Source: Rotaria sordida
Lineage: Eukaryota; Rotifera; Eurotatoria; Philodinida; Philodinidae
Direction: 5' to 3'
Assembly: GCA_905250125.1 (NCBI GenBank)
Contig: CAJNOL010000900.1
Location: forward strand, 31,733-95,732
DNA: 64,000 nt
The notes under the pieces: generated by a model
Database searches by the model: none
Told to the model about the DNA's origin: nothing
Seen by the model: only the letters and a program-made list of their open reading frames with translations
Shown here: piece after piece, positions 13,022 to 23,764 of the stretch
Layout: the number at the start of each line of letters is the position of its first letter
Numbering within the stretch: the stretch's first letter is position 1
Made by a program: the position numbers and the translations under genes

Positions 13022-15180
13022 GAAAAATAGTAATCTGCCTTTTATTTTGGATCATATAATAGTTATGTTCGTCTTTAAGACTACGACTATGTCTCAACAG
13101 GTGTACGACCGTCTTTTATCAACGATGAAGAAAAAAGCTGATTTTATCTTCCTCATATGCCGTAAATAATAAAAAGCCATAGTTTTTTTTTTCTAAAGTC
13201 CAAATAATAACCGATTAATCACATCAAAACTGAATCGATTTTGATGACATTGAGATGCACATGTTTGTTCCCATACCGTCAATATAATCCACTCATTTCA
13301 CTTATCTCATAATCGTCGAACATAGATTTTAAATTCTTTTCTCATAAATGCAATATTTTATCATTCTATGTAATAAGAACGTAGTACTTTAGCAAAGTAA
13401 TAAATCTACATCAGCATTAAGAAATTTCACTTTAATCTTCAGTTTCAAAAAGTAATCTTTAACTCCAAAAATTATCTGAATAAATAAAGATCACATCTAG
13501 TGTTAATGTTGACATACCGTGTGACACTGCATTCATTCAATTTAGTATGCTAATCCTAACGTTATTCGTATCACGTTTAATTGTAAAGATCAAACAAGTA
13601 TTAATCCAAACGAGAAACAAGTTTCATATAAATCATTTTTAGATACAATGCGTAATATAGAATTGACTTTGAATTAACGAAGAATTTTTAATTTTTAGTC
13701 TGTAAAAGTTTTTTTTCTTTTATGTTAAAGAAAAGGAGATAATTGGAGAAAGTAAAGCAATATTGTAAGGAAATAAGATTACTTTTGATGATATTATTGT
13801 GGGAAGAAGAATTAATATTGAAATTCAAGAGTATCATAGCATTTCTTTATGTCTACCGTTCTTTTTTTTTTTACAGACAAGACTTGTTGAACAATTTCCT
13901 GTTCATCTACAGAAAATTCTAGCTTAGAATATTTTCTATTAAAAATACTTCATAATTTCTCTTGCTCTTCCTTTCCTTTTTGCATTCATTTTATGGTGTA
14001 GATCTACAATCTATTTTAAATGACAAGAGAAATCTAACCTGCAGTTATTTATCATTTATATAAAGATTTTTTTCCTTTCCGTCGTTCAATTAGGGTAACG
14101 GACAAATATTCCTACCTTTTTCATGTATAAAAACGATTATGGAAGTAATGCATATATAGATAATATGTATTTACAAAAAAAGAAATCTAACACTTCTCAT
14201 TCTACAAATATTTTGTATATATACTCTTATAGAGAGTACTATTGTGTATCATCATCTTAAGTTTTCTTCGTTTATCTCAATAAGAAAAGAGTTAAACAAG
14301 GGTGTTTTTTCTACATTTTATTTTATAATCTGCCAAAGATTTTCTTTAAGGTCGACGCTTCTAACATACGAGCTAATCACTACATTATTATTAGTAAATT
14401 AAAAATTCAATTGAGCATATCTTGAATCAATCGTCTGATACAAATGTCATTTTTTTTTGATAAAATAATCTCTTCTTTTTGTTTCGTAATTCTTATGGCA
14501 AATAAACGTACTTGTCAAGTATATCATTATGATAAGAGTCATATATCTGAATGTATGATAGACACGACATGCACTTATGACCAACAATATTCGATGAATG
14601 AACTTCAAAAGTTCACATACTCAATTCAAACAATGATATGATAAGATCTTGTATGGTCTTAATGTAAACATTAAACAATTTAAATGAAAGAAAATCTAAT
14701 TCTATCTAATCAAATTGATCAAAATTATTTCATCACCACTGCATAGACAATGTATTTTGCACTCCAAAAAAAAGTATCCATGTGATAACTACTACTGGTA
14801 GTCTGAGCAAACATGCGACATAAGTTATTAATGAAAAAAATTGAAACTAAGATTTCAATTTCGTTTTCCTTATCTTGTATCAAGCGATACTACATAAGGT
14901 CTTCAAAGATAAGACATGTTAATTTAAAAGATTTATCTTTACTATTGTCATACTATGAGTTTTACTGTCTGACTTATTGTTTATATAATTGTAAAAAATT
15001 TCGGTTGAAAATTAGCTGATCACAAGTTCTGATCACATTTAATGAAAATAAAGAGATATTTTTAATTATCTTGGCCAACAATTTTTCATTTGTTTGATAA
15101 GTTAAATTGCGCTAGATACAATCACTTAGTCCAAAATCATATTGTGCAAAGTCTGGTGAAAACAATGGGTGTGATATGAT
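13022..15180. other. Gene-free AT-rich DNA
   Basis: I see no supported gene, RNA or repeat. Short open frames at 14444-14641 and 14813-15019 have no recognisable domain, no good exon context and A/T-driven composition. Confidence 0.5.
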
Positions 15181-15189
15181 ATCGATACC

Positions 15190-15222
15190 TTGTTGGGGTG
15201 TGGGTGTGAGTGTAGCTATGAT
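15190..15222. repeat. GT-rich telomere-like tract
   Basis: Short run GGGGTGTGGGTGTGAGTGTAG, close to two units of TGTGGG, in otherwise AT-rich DNA. Confidence 0.45.
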
Positions 15223-15404
15223 TGAAACGTTACTCAAACCCAATATCGAAAGCTACTTTTTGTTTTAAAATAAATTTTATAAGTCTTTTAAAAAAAGACT
15301 AATGTATCTGAATGCGCACGCAAATGTACATTGCTTGTGAAAATTATAGCAAAAGATAAAAACAACTCGATCGTGTACTGATTTATACCATAGAACATCC
15401 TAAA

Positions 15405-15550
15405 AGAATATTTTAATAGAAGAATAAATTTGTTTATTTCTTCAGTTCTTACTTCAGGAATGTCAAAAACATCACGAATATCACTTTCACTAAGAGTTCC
15501 ATCAATAGGGATGCACCAGTCCCAGTCTTGAATTAGTATATTGTCATACA
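15405..15550 (-). other. Exon-like stretch, unassigned
   Basis: On the minus strand an open stretch reads YDNILIQDWDWCIPIDG followed by TLSESDIRDVFDIPE, then a good donor (GAA|GTAAGAAC) near 15460. An acceptor-like CCTAAG lies just upstream at about 15551. The composition looks protein-coding, unlike its surroundings. It could be a 3' exon of the P-loop gene that ends near 16646, or a relic. I do not recognise the protein. Confidence 0.3.
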
Positions 15551-15667
15551 ATGATTCTTAGGCTGTTGAAGTACTGATATAAACTATAACACTGAATCCA
15601 TTGGCTAATCATATATATCTATATATCAATCGTTATAATTTAGAATACTATAAATAAATTTCATGTC

Positions 15668-15810
15668 TTCAGGGTGTGGGTGTGGCTAGGGTGTAGGTGT
15701 GTGGATGTGGGTGTTGTTTGGATGGATGTGGGGGTGGATGTTGTTTGGATGTGGGAATGGTTAGAATGACAATAACGACACCCATACCAACATCAAACCC
15801 ACACCCTTAG
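15668..15810. repeat. Degenerate GT-rich (TGTGGG-like) tract with short inverted partner
   Basis: GGGTGTGGGTGTGG, GGGTGTAGGTGTGTGG and repeats of GGATGTGGG fill 15671-15760. At 15784-15808 the complement appears (CACCCATACC, CCCACACCC). The GT/G-rich strand asymmetry and the TGTGGG core resemble the telomere repeat reported for bdelloid rotifers. The tract is too degenerate to be an active telomere. Confidence 0.5.
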
Positions 15811-15854
15811 AAAAGAGGGAAGTACTGATTGATTAGCGGAATAAACGTCAAATG

Positions 15855-15925
15855 ACTAAGTACCCAGTTGGACTGGGTATCCAGTCGGACTGGGTATCCA
15901 GTCCGACTGGGACCCAGTTACTGGC
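15855..15925. repeat. Short tandem repeat, 18-bp unit
   Basis: Three to four copies of an 18-bp unit of the form TATCCAGTCGGACTGGGT, with the first and last copies diverged (ACCCAGTTGGACTGGG and CCAGTCCGACTGGGA). Each unit is itself nearly palindromic (CAGTCGGACTG). Confidence 0.85.
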
Positions 15926-16069
15926 ACTGATGCACCCCTAGTCCATCAAGATCCGTTTTTGTTATCAATATCATAATTGATATATAAGAAAAATTTTTGT
16001 TCATCAATAAATTCTATTAAAAAAAAAAGAATTTTTTTACATAAAAAATAATGTAATACATACTGCACT

Positions 16070-16395
16070 AATCGACGATCTTGCCCTATTCTTTCCAGGT
16101 TCTTGTTTTTCTTGGTTTTCAGACAAGATTCTTTTTCCATTCCTTCTATACAAGATTATTGCCTGAAAAAACTGATCTTGCCTTTCTGACAAGATTCGTG
16201 TAGACCGAATCTTGGCTGGTGAGGCAAGAAGTTCTTCTCCAGACAAGATTCTTATATTCTTGTCTTCTTGCCTGATTCTTGCTTTTCATGAATTCTTGTC
16301 TGATTCTTATTCTTCTTGATGTTCTTGCCTAATTCTTTTTTTCTTAGATTCTTGTCTGTTTCTTATTTCTTGTGTTTCTTGGCTGATTCTGGTCA
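16070..16395. repeat. Degenerate minisatellite of CAGACAAGATTCTT units (left block)
   Basis: Many variants of CAAGATTCTTGTCTGATTC repeated with variable spacing. The outer end (CACTAATCGACGATCTTGCC, then CTATTCTTTCCAGG) reappears as the reverse complement at 17565-17608, so this block and the 17.2-17.6 kb block form inverted partners around 16.4-17.2 kb. Confidence 0.65.
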
Positions 16396-16645
16396 CATTA
16401 AAAAAGCCTTTTGTAGATTATTATTACTTTCTTTTTCATATCATTTTATTATAAGTTTTGCACACCGTGTACAAAAAAATGTAAAAAAAACAAAAAAATA
16501 CTTTTAATTTCACATGTTATTAAAGCAGTTTCAGTTTTTTAACACAAAAAAAAAAAAATTTTCATTATCAAAAAAAAAATGCTTATTTTTTCAAACTTCA
16601 TCATCGTCGTATGTTGAGCTAGCTCAATTAAAATAAGTTATTTAC

Positions 16646-18312
16646 CATTTGTTCAACTAGTAAACGATGTAGAGATAATTGAGTACGATGATGTTGCTCT
16701 TTTTTCTTAGCACGCCATCGACGTTGTTTATCTGTATGTGGTGATGACTCTAAAAAAGATAGTATGGGAGCCAAAAAGATATAAAGTGCATATAGATATT
16801 ACCTATATTACCAAGAGCATTATCAAACAATAATTTTTTGAACGAATCGAGATTTTCTTCGTCCGTTAAAAAAAACACTTTTGTGGATAATGAAAGAAAA
16901 TCCAAAAAAAAATAAAATAGAAAGATATGGATTGGTAAAATATCGAAATGTGTTCAATAAGTGTAAGTTTTCTGAAAACAAAGGAAAAAAAGATATCATA
17001 TATTCCATTGTTTTGTCGATATTGAATGGAAACTTTTTCTATACATTCAATTGAAATAATGAGTTGCTAGATGTTGTTTGAATGAAATGAACGCTTTAGG
17101 AAAAGTACATATTCAAAGTGAATTGTACTACCTATCGAATCAATAATGAATAAATAACGTTCAGACATTGCCTTTATATATTTGATCATACAAAGACAAC
17201 ATCACGTGCCGTTGATCTTGGAAAGCTGCCAAGAATCTGTTTCTTTCCTATCATAAGAATCTTGTCTGAATACTAAAAAATTTAAAATATCTTATATTTC
17301 TTTCCAGTTTCTGTTTTTTTTTATAATTTTCAGGCAAGATTCTTTTGATCTTGAACTTCAGACAGAATTCTTTTTAAAAGAATACAAAAAGATTCTTGTC
17401 TGAACGTTAAATATATCTTGAATATCTTATGGTTCTTGCCTGACTATTTTATTTCTGATTAATTAGACGAGATTCTTGTCATTTTGAAATTCAGACAAGA
17501 TTCTTTTTACTTTCCTGTCGAAAAGAATCTTGCCTGAATACAGGAATCTTGTCTGAAAGTAAAGAAAAACAAGAACCTGGAAAGAATAGGGCAAGATCGT
17601 CGATTAGTGATGCTAATTCTTTTTTAGCTTGTAAAAAAACATGAGGATTGATCGCGTCGATAAGAAAAATTATTGCATCAACGTTAACACCTGAAACACT
17701 TTTTAAAACACGATCTTTATTATCGTCTAAACAATTAAATATTGATATTTTGATATTGTTTAGGTGTAATTCTTCTGAAACGATAGAAAAATTGTAATGA
17801 AAAAAAGAAAACTATAAATTTCATACTATTATCACCATTTGCTACTAAATCACCACTTGTATTTGTTTTAAGAGTTTTTAACATTGTACTCTAAAAATAA
17901 AATACATCTTTATCTTTAAAAAGAATGATCTATTTTACCTTTCCACTTTTCGGCAATCCAATGACTAATACATTACCAATTTTGGTATCTAATTCTGTTT
18001 TAAAAATGAGTTAAATATGAATAAGTTTGAAAAAATTTGACTTACTCAATTGTTTTTCAAGTTCTTTATCTCTTTCAGCAAATGTTCGTTCGACGACAAA
18101 AGAAACTAAAACTTGTTGAAATGCACGCTCTTTTTTTTGTTCTTCTGTTTCAGTATTGTTCGGATTGTTGTTTTTGTTTTCCAATTCTTTTTCAATCTCT
18201 TCAAGACGTTCAATCTGGGTTTAAAAAAGTCAAAACCTTTAATAATAAAAGCAATTTCATTTACATTTCCAGTTGAATTTGCTAAAATATCAAGAATTTC
18301 ACATTTGTTCAT
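16646..18312 (-). CDS. Divergent P-loop GTPase-like gene (ARF-fold), exon structure partly uncertain
   Basis: Minus-strand exons that keep frame: 18265-18312 (start MNKCEILDILANSTGN), 18046-18214, 17939-17994, 17827-17890, and a fifth starting at 17774. They encode a K/E/N-rich helical N-terminus (LEEIEKELENKNNN) and then NVLVIGLPKSGKSTM, a clear P-loop (GxxxSGKS). Exon 5 reads ELHLNNIKISIFNC, then DAIIFLIDAINPHVF and QAKKELASL, which lines up with the switch/WDVGG and FVVDS region of ARF-type GTPases. The DVGGQ motif is replaced by NCLDD. Further exons at about 16803-16880 (FFLTDEENLDSFKKLLFDN) and 16646-16749 (basic, QRRWRAKKKEQHHR) fit the end of the fold, but no NKxD motif is seen. The minisatellite at 17.2-17.6 kb sits between these parts. 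It may be an inactive-site GTPase relative or a decaying gene; I cannot name it. Confidence 0.45.
17218..17608. repeat. Degenerate minisatellite of AAGAATCTTGTCTGAA units (right block)
   Basis: About ten variants of AGAATCTTGTCTGAA, in both orientations, separated by 10-40 bp. The outer end is the reverse complement of the outer end of the block at 16.07 kb, so the pair looks like the arms of one inverted-repeat element about 1.5 kb long, or like two independent expansions in introns. Confidence 0.6.
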
Positions 18313-18734
18313 GATGAATAAAATTATCTACAAAATAATTAATTTTTCTAATCAAATAAATTATTATATTTCATATAAATTTTCTTTCTAATAGGAAAAA
18401 ATTTTAATAAATCATTATATTGACCATGATGAATTATATTCCATTCATAACTTCTTTGGGTTTATTTAATAATAACAGTATATGAATGATATATTGAAGA
18501 ATTTTCTTTTGCAATATAATATCATAAATGATGATGATGAATTTATAAATACCTGCTGTTTTTTATGTGAGAGTATCTAATTTAGGTTAGAAATAAACTT
18601 ATATACATAATAAAGTATTAAAAATCTAATATCTGAAAGCAGTCCTTCTACGAGAAAGAGCTGAGCGAGTCTGTAGACGAGCGTTACTGTATGTCAAGCT
18701 TGAAACATGAATTGAATTGAGTTTTCAAGTTACA

Positions 18735-19015
18735 ACCCTTTTCGGACCAGTTCTTTCGCGGCATCCACACCAGGTGCGATGTGACGTGTGTCGTATTGTG
18801 GCCACGAAAGAAGTGATCACTCCTTTCGTAGCACCCACACTAGGTGCGATGTGATGTGTGTCGTATTGTGGCCATTCCTTTCGCGGCAGCCACACTAGGT
18901 ACGATGTGATGTGTCTCATATTGTGGCCACTCCTTTCGCAGCATCCAGATCACGTGTGATGTGATATGCGTCGTATTGTGACCATTTCTTTCGCGATCAG
19001 TGCCTTCGCGGCTAC
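18735..19015. repeat. Tandem repeat, about 56-bp unit, about 4.5 copies
   Basis: Units contain CCTTTCGCGGCA, CCACACTAGGTGCGATGTGA and TGTGTCGTATTGTGGCCA. Copies begin near 18740, 18812, 18869 and 18925, with a partial copy near 18985. The unit is GC-richer than the surroundings. The open frame on the minus strand here simply reads through the repeat. Confidence 0.8.
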
Positions 19016-19166
19016 ATATATGTAAAACTTGAAACTTGAATTCAATTATTGAATAGTTGTTTCAACTATTTAGTTATTGAATATTTGAAGTTCAAATATT
19101 TAAGTATTCAGTAGTGGGTCTAAACATAATATACTTCGATTGCTGTGTACACAGAGACGAGCATGG

Positions 19167-19220
19167 GTCGCGGCTTTTCGGGGAGCGCTTCGCGCCCCAC
19201 GCCGCGACACTGATATAAAA
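19167..19220 (+). promoter_or_regulatory. GC-rich hairpin followed by TATA box
   Basis: GTCGCGGC (19167-19174) pairs with GCCGCGAC (19201-19208), and inside it GGGG (19180-19183) pairs with CCCC (19195-19198), forming a strong stem-loop in DNA that is otherwise over 65 percent AT. TATAAAA follows at 19214-19220, and an initiator-like TCAGTCA lies at about 19255-19261. This looks like a polymerase II core promoter or a structured element end. No transcript frame follows it, so the role is an inference. Confidence 0.35.
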
Positions 19221-19844
19221 GGCCAGTTAGTCGGAGAAAAGCGCTTACCGCCATCAGTCAATATTCGTAAGTTTATGGAAGAGTTCAAATCAACTTTTAG
19301 AACTGACACTATCGAATATTTAAAGTTCAACTATTGAATTATTGGATAACTGAATACTTGAACAGGTGAACTTCAACTATTTCCCAAATGAATACTTGAA
19401 CATCAACTATTCCTTAGATGACTAATGGAATATTTGAATAGGTGAACTTCAACTATTCAGCGATCGAATAGCTGAATACTTCAAAACTTGAAGTTCAAGT
19501 ATTCATTTATTGAATAGTTGAATTGAATATTCAAGCTTGATATACAGTAACGCTCGTCTACAGACTCGCTCAGCTCTTTCTCGTAGAAGGACTGCTTTCA
19601 GATATTAGATTTTTAATACTTTATTGTGTATATAAGCCTATTTCTAACCTAAATTAGATACTCTTACATAAAAAACAGCAGGTATTTATACCAAATGTTA
19701 GATAGAGGATTAGATATTCCAAGTAAGTAACAATACAATTGGGAAAGTACATGAGTAATTTCATAAAAAAGAAACACAATAAGAAAAGAAACCAAGAAAA
19801 TACACAATAAGAAATAGTTAATAACTAATTATTAATTAATTAAT

Positions 19845-20235
19845 TAAAACTGATCTCAGATTTGGACTCCTCACCTGTGATTACCTTTAGTGAAGTTTTA
19901 CGAAAAATAATAATAATTGATGATTATTTAATAATTAGCTGATAATTAATTAGTTAAAACTGACGTCAGATTTCGATTCCTCACTCCCGATTACCTTTTG
20001 GTGAAGTTTTATGGAAAACATTAATAATTGACGATTAGTTAATAATTAATCAATAATTGGTTAATAATTAATTAAAAGAAATATCAGATTCGAGTTCTTC
20101 ACCCCCAATTACCCTTTGGTGAAGTTTTATGGAAAACATTGATAATTAACGATTAGTTAATAATTAATTAATAATTGGTTAATAATTAATTAAAAGAAAT
20201 ATCAGATTCGAGTTCTCCACCCTCGATTACATTTG
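19845..20235. repeat. Tandem repeat, about 115-125 bp unit, about 3.3 copies
   Basis: Units carry ATCAGATTCGAGTTCTTCAC, CCCCAATTACC, TTTGGTGAAGTTTTATGGAA and a TTAATTAATAATT-rich part. Copies start near 19850, 19965, 20088 and 20210. The last two complete units are nearly identical and the first is diverged, as in an array growing at one end. Confidence 0.85.
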
Positions 20236-20367
20236 GACTTGAAACTTCAAAACTCAATTGAATTCAAGTTTAAAGTTTTACATATAAGACTTCTATAAGT
20301 GTTTCAATTCGAATTATAAATTTATAATTAGGATAAAATTTATCTTTTGCTTTTTTGCCAAAATAAA

Positions 20368-20739
20368 ATGGGTGCCGTTTTTTCGTTTATTTTCGTAGTA
20401 ATATTACGCAGTCGAAGGTTCATTTATATTCGAACTCGAATTAGGCATCTCATGCATGAAGCATCATCATTTTTTCAAAAGGATATTAAGATTTTCTTAA
20501 CTGATTTATATAGTACTGCCTGGTCTATTTCAAAACTGATAAAACATATGCCTAATTGTCTTCGTGTCTATCATAGTATTACAATCATCGCGATAAATAT
20601 CGATTATAAACTGAACAAAATTTTTAATATTGGCACTATCGAAAGACTTTCTGGACATATATGTATAATGATGGAGAATTTGTTCTACTTCATAGCAAAA
20701 TACGTACATAGTTCTTCTTATCGAATAAGAGCTAAGTAA
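20368..20739 (+). CDS. Hypothetical 123-residue open frame
   Basis: An uninterrupted frame from an ATG at 20368 (MGAVFSFIFVVIL) to a stop at 20739. Its composition is mixed (C, H, R, K, M spread through it) rather than the F/I/K strings of the noise frames nearby. The N-terminus has Gly2 and Ser6, as in N-myristoylation sites, followed by a hydrophobic stretch. I recognise no domain. There is no intron and no coding neighbour, and it sits between repeats, so chance or a relic is as likely as a gene. Confidence 0.25.
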   Translation: MGAVFSFIFVVILRSRRFIYIRTRIRHLMHEASSFFQKDIKIFLTDLYSTAWSISKLIKHMPNCLRVYHSITIIAINIDYKLNKIFNIGTIERLSGHICIMMENLFYFIAKYVHSSSYRIRAK

Positions 20740-21888
20740 AGATAATCTTTTTTAAACTTAAATCGGTAAATTTCCAGTATTTACCGGCCCGGTTGACTTT
20801 CTAAACCGGTTCGGTTCAAACGCTGCAATGTATAAGAACAGCACTATTTGATTTAAAAAATATACAAAATAAATTTTTTTTTGCTCATATCTATTTCGTT
20901 GAACAATTCATGTTCACTTATTCAGCTTACATTAGTTGACTTGCATTCAATTTGTCTATGATAGATTCATGTCTCATCACCTATACTAGTATTATATAAT
21001 CGCCATATTTCATCAGAAGATTTTGCTACATATTCTAACTCGTTCTTGCTTTTGTTCATCATTGAATTGATGAGGTAGCCAACATGATTGTAACTTTTCT
21101 CATGTTTAGACAATCGCGAATAATTCTCTCTATTGTACCACGAGAGAGAGAGAGTAGTTTCGAAGAGATGGAATCTGCACAGGTTACTAACCAGTAGAGC
21201 CCATGGGGTCCGAAAATTCTTTGACCCGATGGCTTTACCGACTGGTTGGTCTGGCCTATTTAGGCTGGTACTGGTGCCGCTCGTAAAAGGTCCAGACCAG
21301 TTTTATCTCTGTTTGTGAGCTCGAAAGCCGGATGCTGAGGCTGAGAATCATCATTGAAATCTTCTCTTTCCTCATAAAAATGTGTTGCCCATCTGACAAC
21401 TATTCAATATGATGGAGCGTTACGTTCCAATATTGTTATAAGGTTCTTGCGAATTGTCTTTGCATCTATTCCCAAAATAGTCCGAATTATCGAATTCATT
21501 ATCTATTTTTCAAAAAATTTTTTTGTTAGAATTGAGTTTTGTCTAGTCAACACTGTTATCAGAATTTTTGGTCAGATCTAAGTGGTTTAAGACCGTTAAC
21601 GTTATCGATGTTTATGTAAAGTTCATTTTTGCGTTCAATGTGTAATTGATTAACGAAACTCAACACGTCTTTATTTGAAAGACATGATTTTACTCTATGT
21701 AGAGTTCACGACATCTATTTTAAAATCAAAAAGTTTTTTAAACGAACAATAAAGAGGTATTTCTATCATAACAATATTTTCTATGCCATCATGTTTTACA
21801 CTATTGTATAAATTATTGATTCGAACTAACATCGTGTTTTTTTTGTTCTTGTATTGTAAGGACATATTACAAAAAAAATTTGATCCTT
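20740..21888. other. Non-coding DNA upstream of MEIG1, with one dispersed repeat
   Basis: Contains an ACCGG-rich patch at 20775-20820 and the repeat copy at 21190-21318. Otherwise it is AT-rich with no supported gene. Confidence 0.5.
21190..21318 (+). repeat. Third copy of the GGTCGGT/TTCATCTCT dispersed repeat
   Basis: Reads AGTAGAGCCCATGGGGTCCG, then ACCGACTGGTTGGTCTGG, TTTAGGCTGGTACTGG and GTCCAGACCAGTTTTATCTC. It is the same order of blocks as the two copies in PDZ intron 5. The leading AGTAGAGCCC block also occurs near 9000, 54096 and 62665. Confidence 0.55.
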
Positions 21889-22239
21889 ATGGCTGCATCC
21901 GCTTTAACATTACTCGAACCTAAATCATTAATTCGTCCAACACATTGGTCAAAAGAAGTTGAAAATGCTTATCGGTTTCAATTAGCTGGTTATCGTGATG
22001 AACTTGAATATAAACGTCTTCGACAAGTAGCTGAGGTCATTGATTATTTTATTATTTTAATGTAAATTCTATTATTTATTTATTATTATTATTTTTTTAT
22101 TTAATAGATTGATGTATGGCCTGATAGTGGTTTTGTTAAAAAATTACAACGTCGAAAAGATGGATTTTTTTATTATTTTGATAAACTTCGTGAATGTCCA
22201 GATAAAGAAATAAAAAAATGTAAAATATATTCATATTAA
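21889..22239 (+). CDS. MEIG1: Meiosis-expressed gene 1 protein homologue
   Basis: Two exons, 21889-22035 and 22108-22239, joined in phase 0 across a 72-bp intron, give 92 residues; the vertebrate protein is about 88. The sequence matches MEIG1 along its length: [20 protein letters not shown], then [40 protein letters not shown], and a KCKIYSY end where the mammalian protein ends KVKIYAY. In mammals MEIG1 binds PACRG and carries cargo along the manchette when sperm flagella are built, and the pair is linked to ciliary microtubule junctions. In an organism with ciliated epithelium a role in cilia is likely. Start: first ATG in frame, matching the family length. An acceptor-like TTGTAAG lies 25 bp upstream. 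Neighbours are repeats on both sides, so it stands alone. Confidence in identity is high. Confidence 0.9.
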
Positions 22240-23760
22240 AAAATAAAAAAAAAGAAGAGATCTATCTTCACAAGTTTTTTTTTTCTTATTTTTTTGCTTT
22301 TCTATTTAATTCTTTTAAAATATGTTACATTTCAAAAAAAGAATGAAAGAAACTAAATGGATCAATGTTAAACGTATTTTCAATTATATACTTAATCGAA
22401 CTTGTCAACATCTACTTAAAAGAAATTGTCCCTCGAAAATCGATCGTATTCGATTATGATTCGTTGGACAAGCAAAAATACTCACAAAGAAAATTGAATT
22501 TAGTTTCAATTAATTTTCAATGTATGTTTTATTAAATTATACTAAATTTTGTTACTTTTTTAAACTCATAGTAGTTGTTTTAACATATAGTATCCTTGAC
22601 TAATATGTAATGACGTTGTTGTATGTAAAAGAATGTATTAAAATGATTTCAATCATTTACTTTTCAGTTTTTTTTTCTTGTTTGCACAATCTATTTAACT
22701 TTTAAGTCTGTAGTAAGAGTAAACTTATTGCAAACGTTGTTAACAGCAAGATATATATATAAATATATAGGAGAAGGAATAAACTTTTTTAATGGGGTCA
22801 TTTTGTTTCTCCTAAATAGAAGACAGGCTAGAGTAGCAAAACCTTTTTTTTTTCTTCGTTTGAATTAAATTTTTCTTAACAACATATTATTAGGTCATCC
22901 TACAGCATTTGTTATGCTTCAAATTTTTGTATTGAAAAAAATTTTTATTCTGCCATTAGCTTCAGTTCACTTTATTCTCACTTTTTATTTAAAACAATTC
23001 TAGGCATAACTAGTTAATTTCGTCTGTGGCTGTGAAGGAACAACAGGTAAGTTTGTTTTGTTTTTCAGATATTTTAGATTTCAAAATTTGTTAAGAAGAA
23101 AACACATCGAATGTCTAATAGCAAGTTTATTCTTTTCTTGTTTTTTTTATTAGTAATAAATAGTACAAAAAGATCAAAATTATAATTGTTGGTTATTCAG
23201 ACTTCTTTTTTTGCAGAAAAATAAATTAATTAAATCAAGATTGAAGAAATTATTTTTTATATAAAAATTAAAAAGTGAATGATAACAATTAATCATAAGA
23301 ATATAGTAATAAATCGTTTGTGATTCTTTTTTGAATAGAACTAGTCTATAAATATATGACTTTGTATAAACAAAAAAATACTAATCAATTGTTTGTTTTT
23401 AATAGAATAAAACTTATGAAATATTCATCAGTATATTTTGACTTTCAAATTCGTATATATATATCTAAGATTGAATTAATTTTATGATAAATAATGATAA
23501 CAGACTGGCAAGTTCGATTACATAAACAATTATTGATATATGCGTAGAAATGTGTGAAACCGGAATTATGATAAAAAAGTTATCCCAATCGGAACTAAAG
23601 ATTATAGTTAAATATTCTACAATTGTAAGCGAATTATATCACAGCAAAAAGAAAAAAATATCGGTCAATAATTGACGATTGTTTTTAGTTAAAAATAAAG
23701 AATGATCGAAAACTTTTGAGACGAAATGTTTATTCATTGTAGACCTGCTAGAAAGTATTT
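22240..23760. other. Gene-free AT-rich DNA after MEIG1
   Basis: 3' flank of MEIG1 and AT-rich spacer with several oligo-T and TA runs. No supported gene or repeat structure is seen. Confidence 0.5.
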
Positions 23761-23764
23761 TCGA

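Larger units (their letters stand above)
18544..19690. mobile_element. Inverted-repeat element (about 1.15 kb) with internal minisatellite and promoter-like block
   Basis: Arms of about 185 bp (18544-18710 and 19530-19690) match as reverse complements, from TATAAATACCTGCTG through TCTAATTTAGGTTAG and GCAGTCCTTCTACGAG to GACGAGCGTTACTGTAT. The inside contains a roughly 56-bp tandem repeat (18735-19015), many GAATAGTTGAA/GTTCAA repeats (19030-19530), and a GC-rich hairpin with TATA box (19167-19220). No transposase frame is seen. TA flanks are possible because the arm end itself is TATA. Confidence 0.7.

Noticed and set aside
18725-18919. 64-codon minus-strand frame
   Set aside because: It only reads through the 56-bp tandem repeat, repeating the same peptide.
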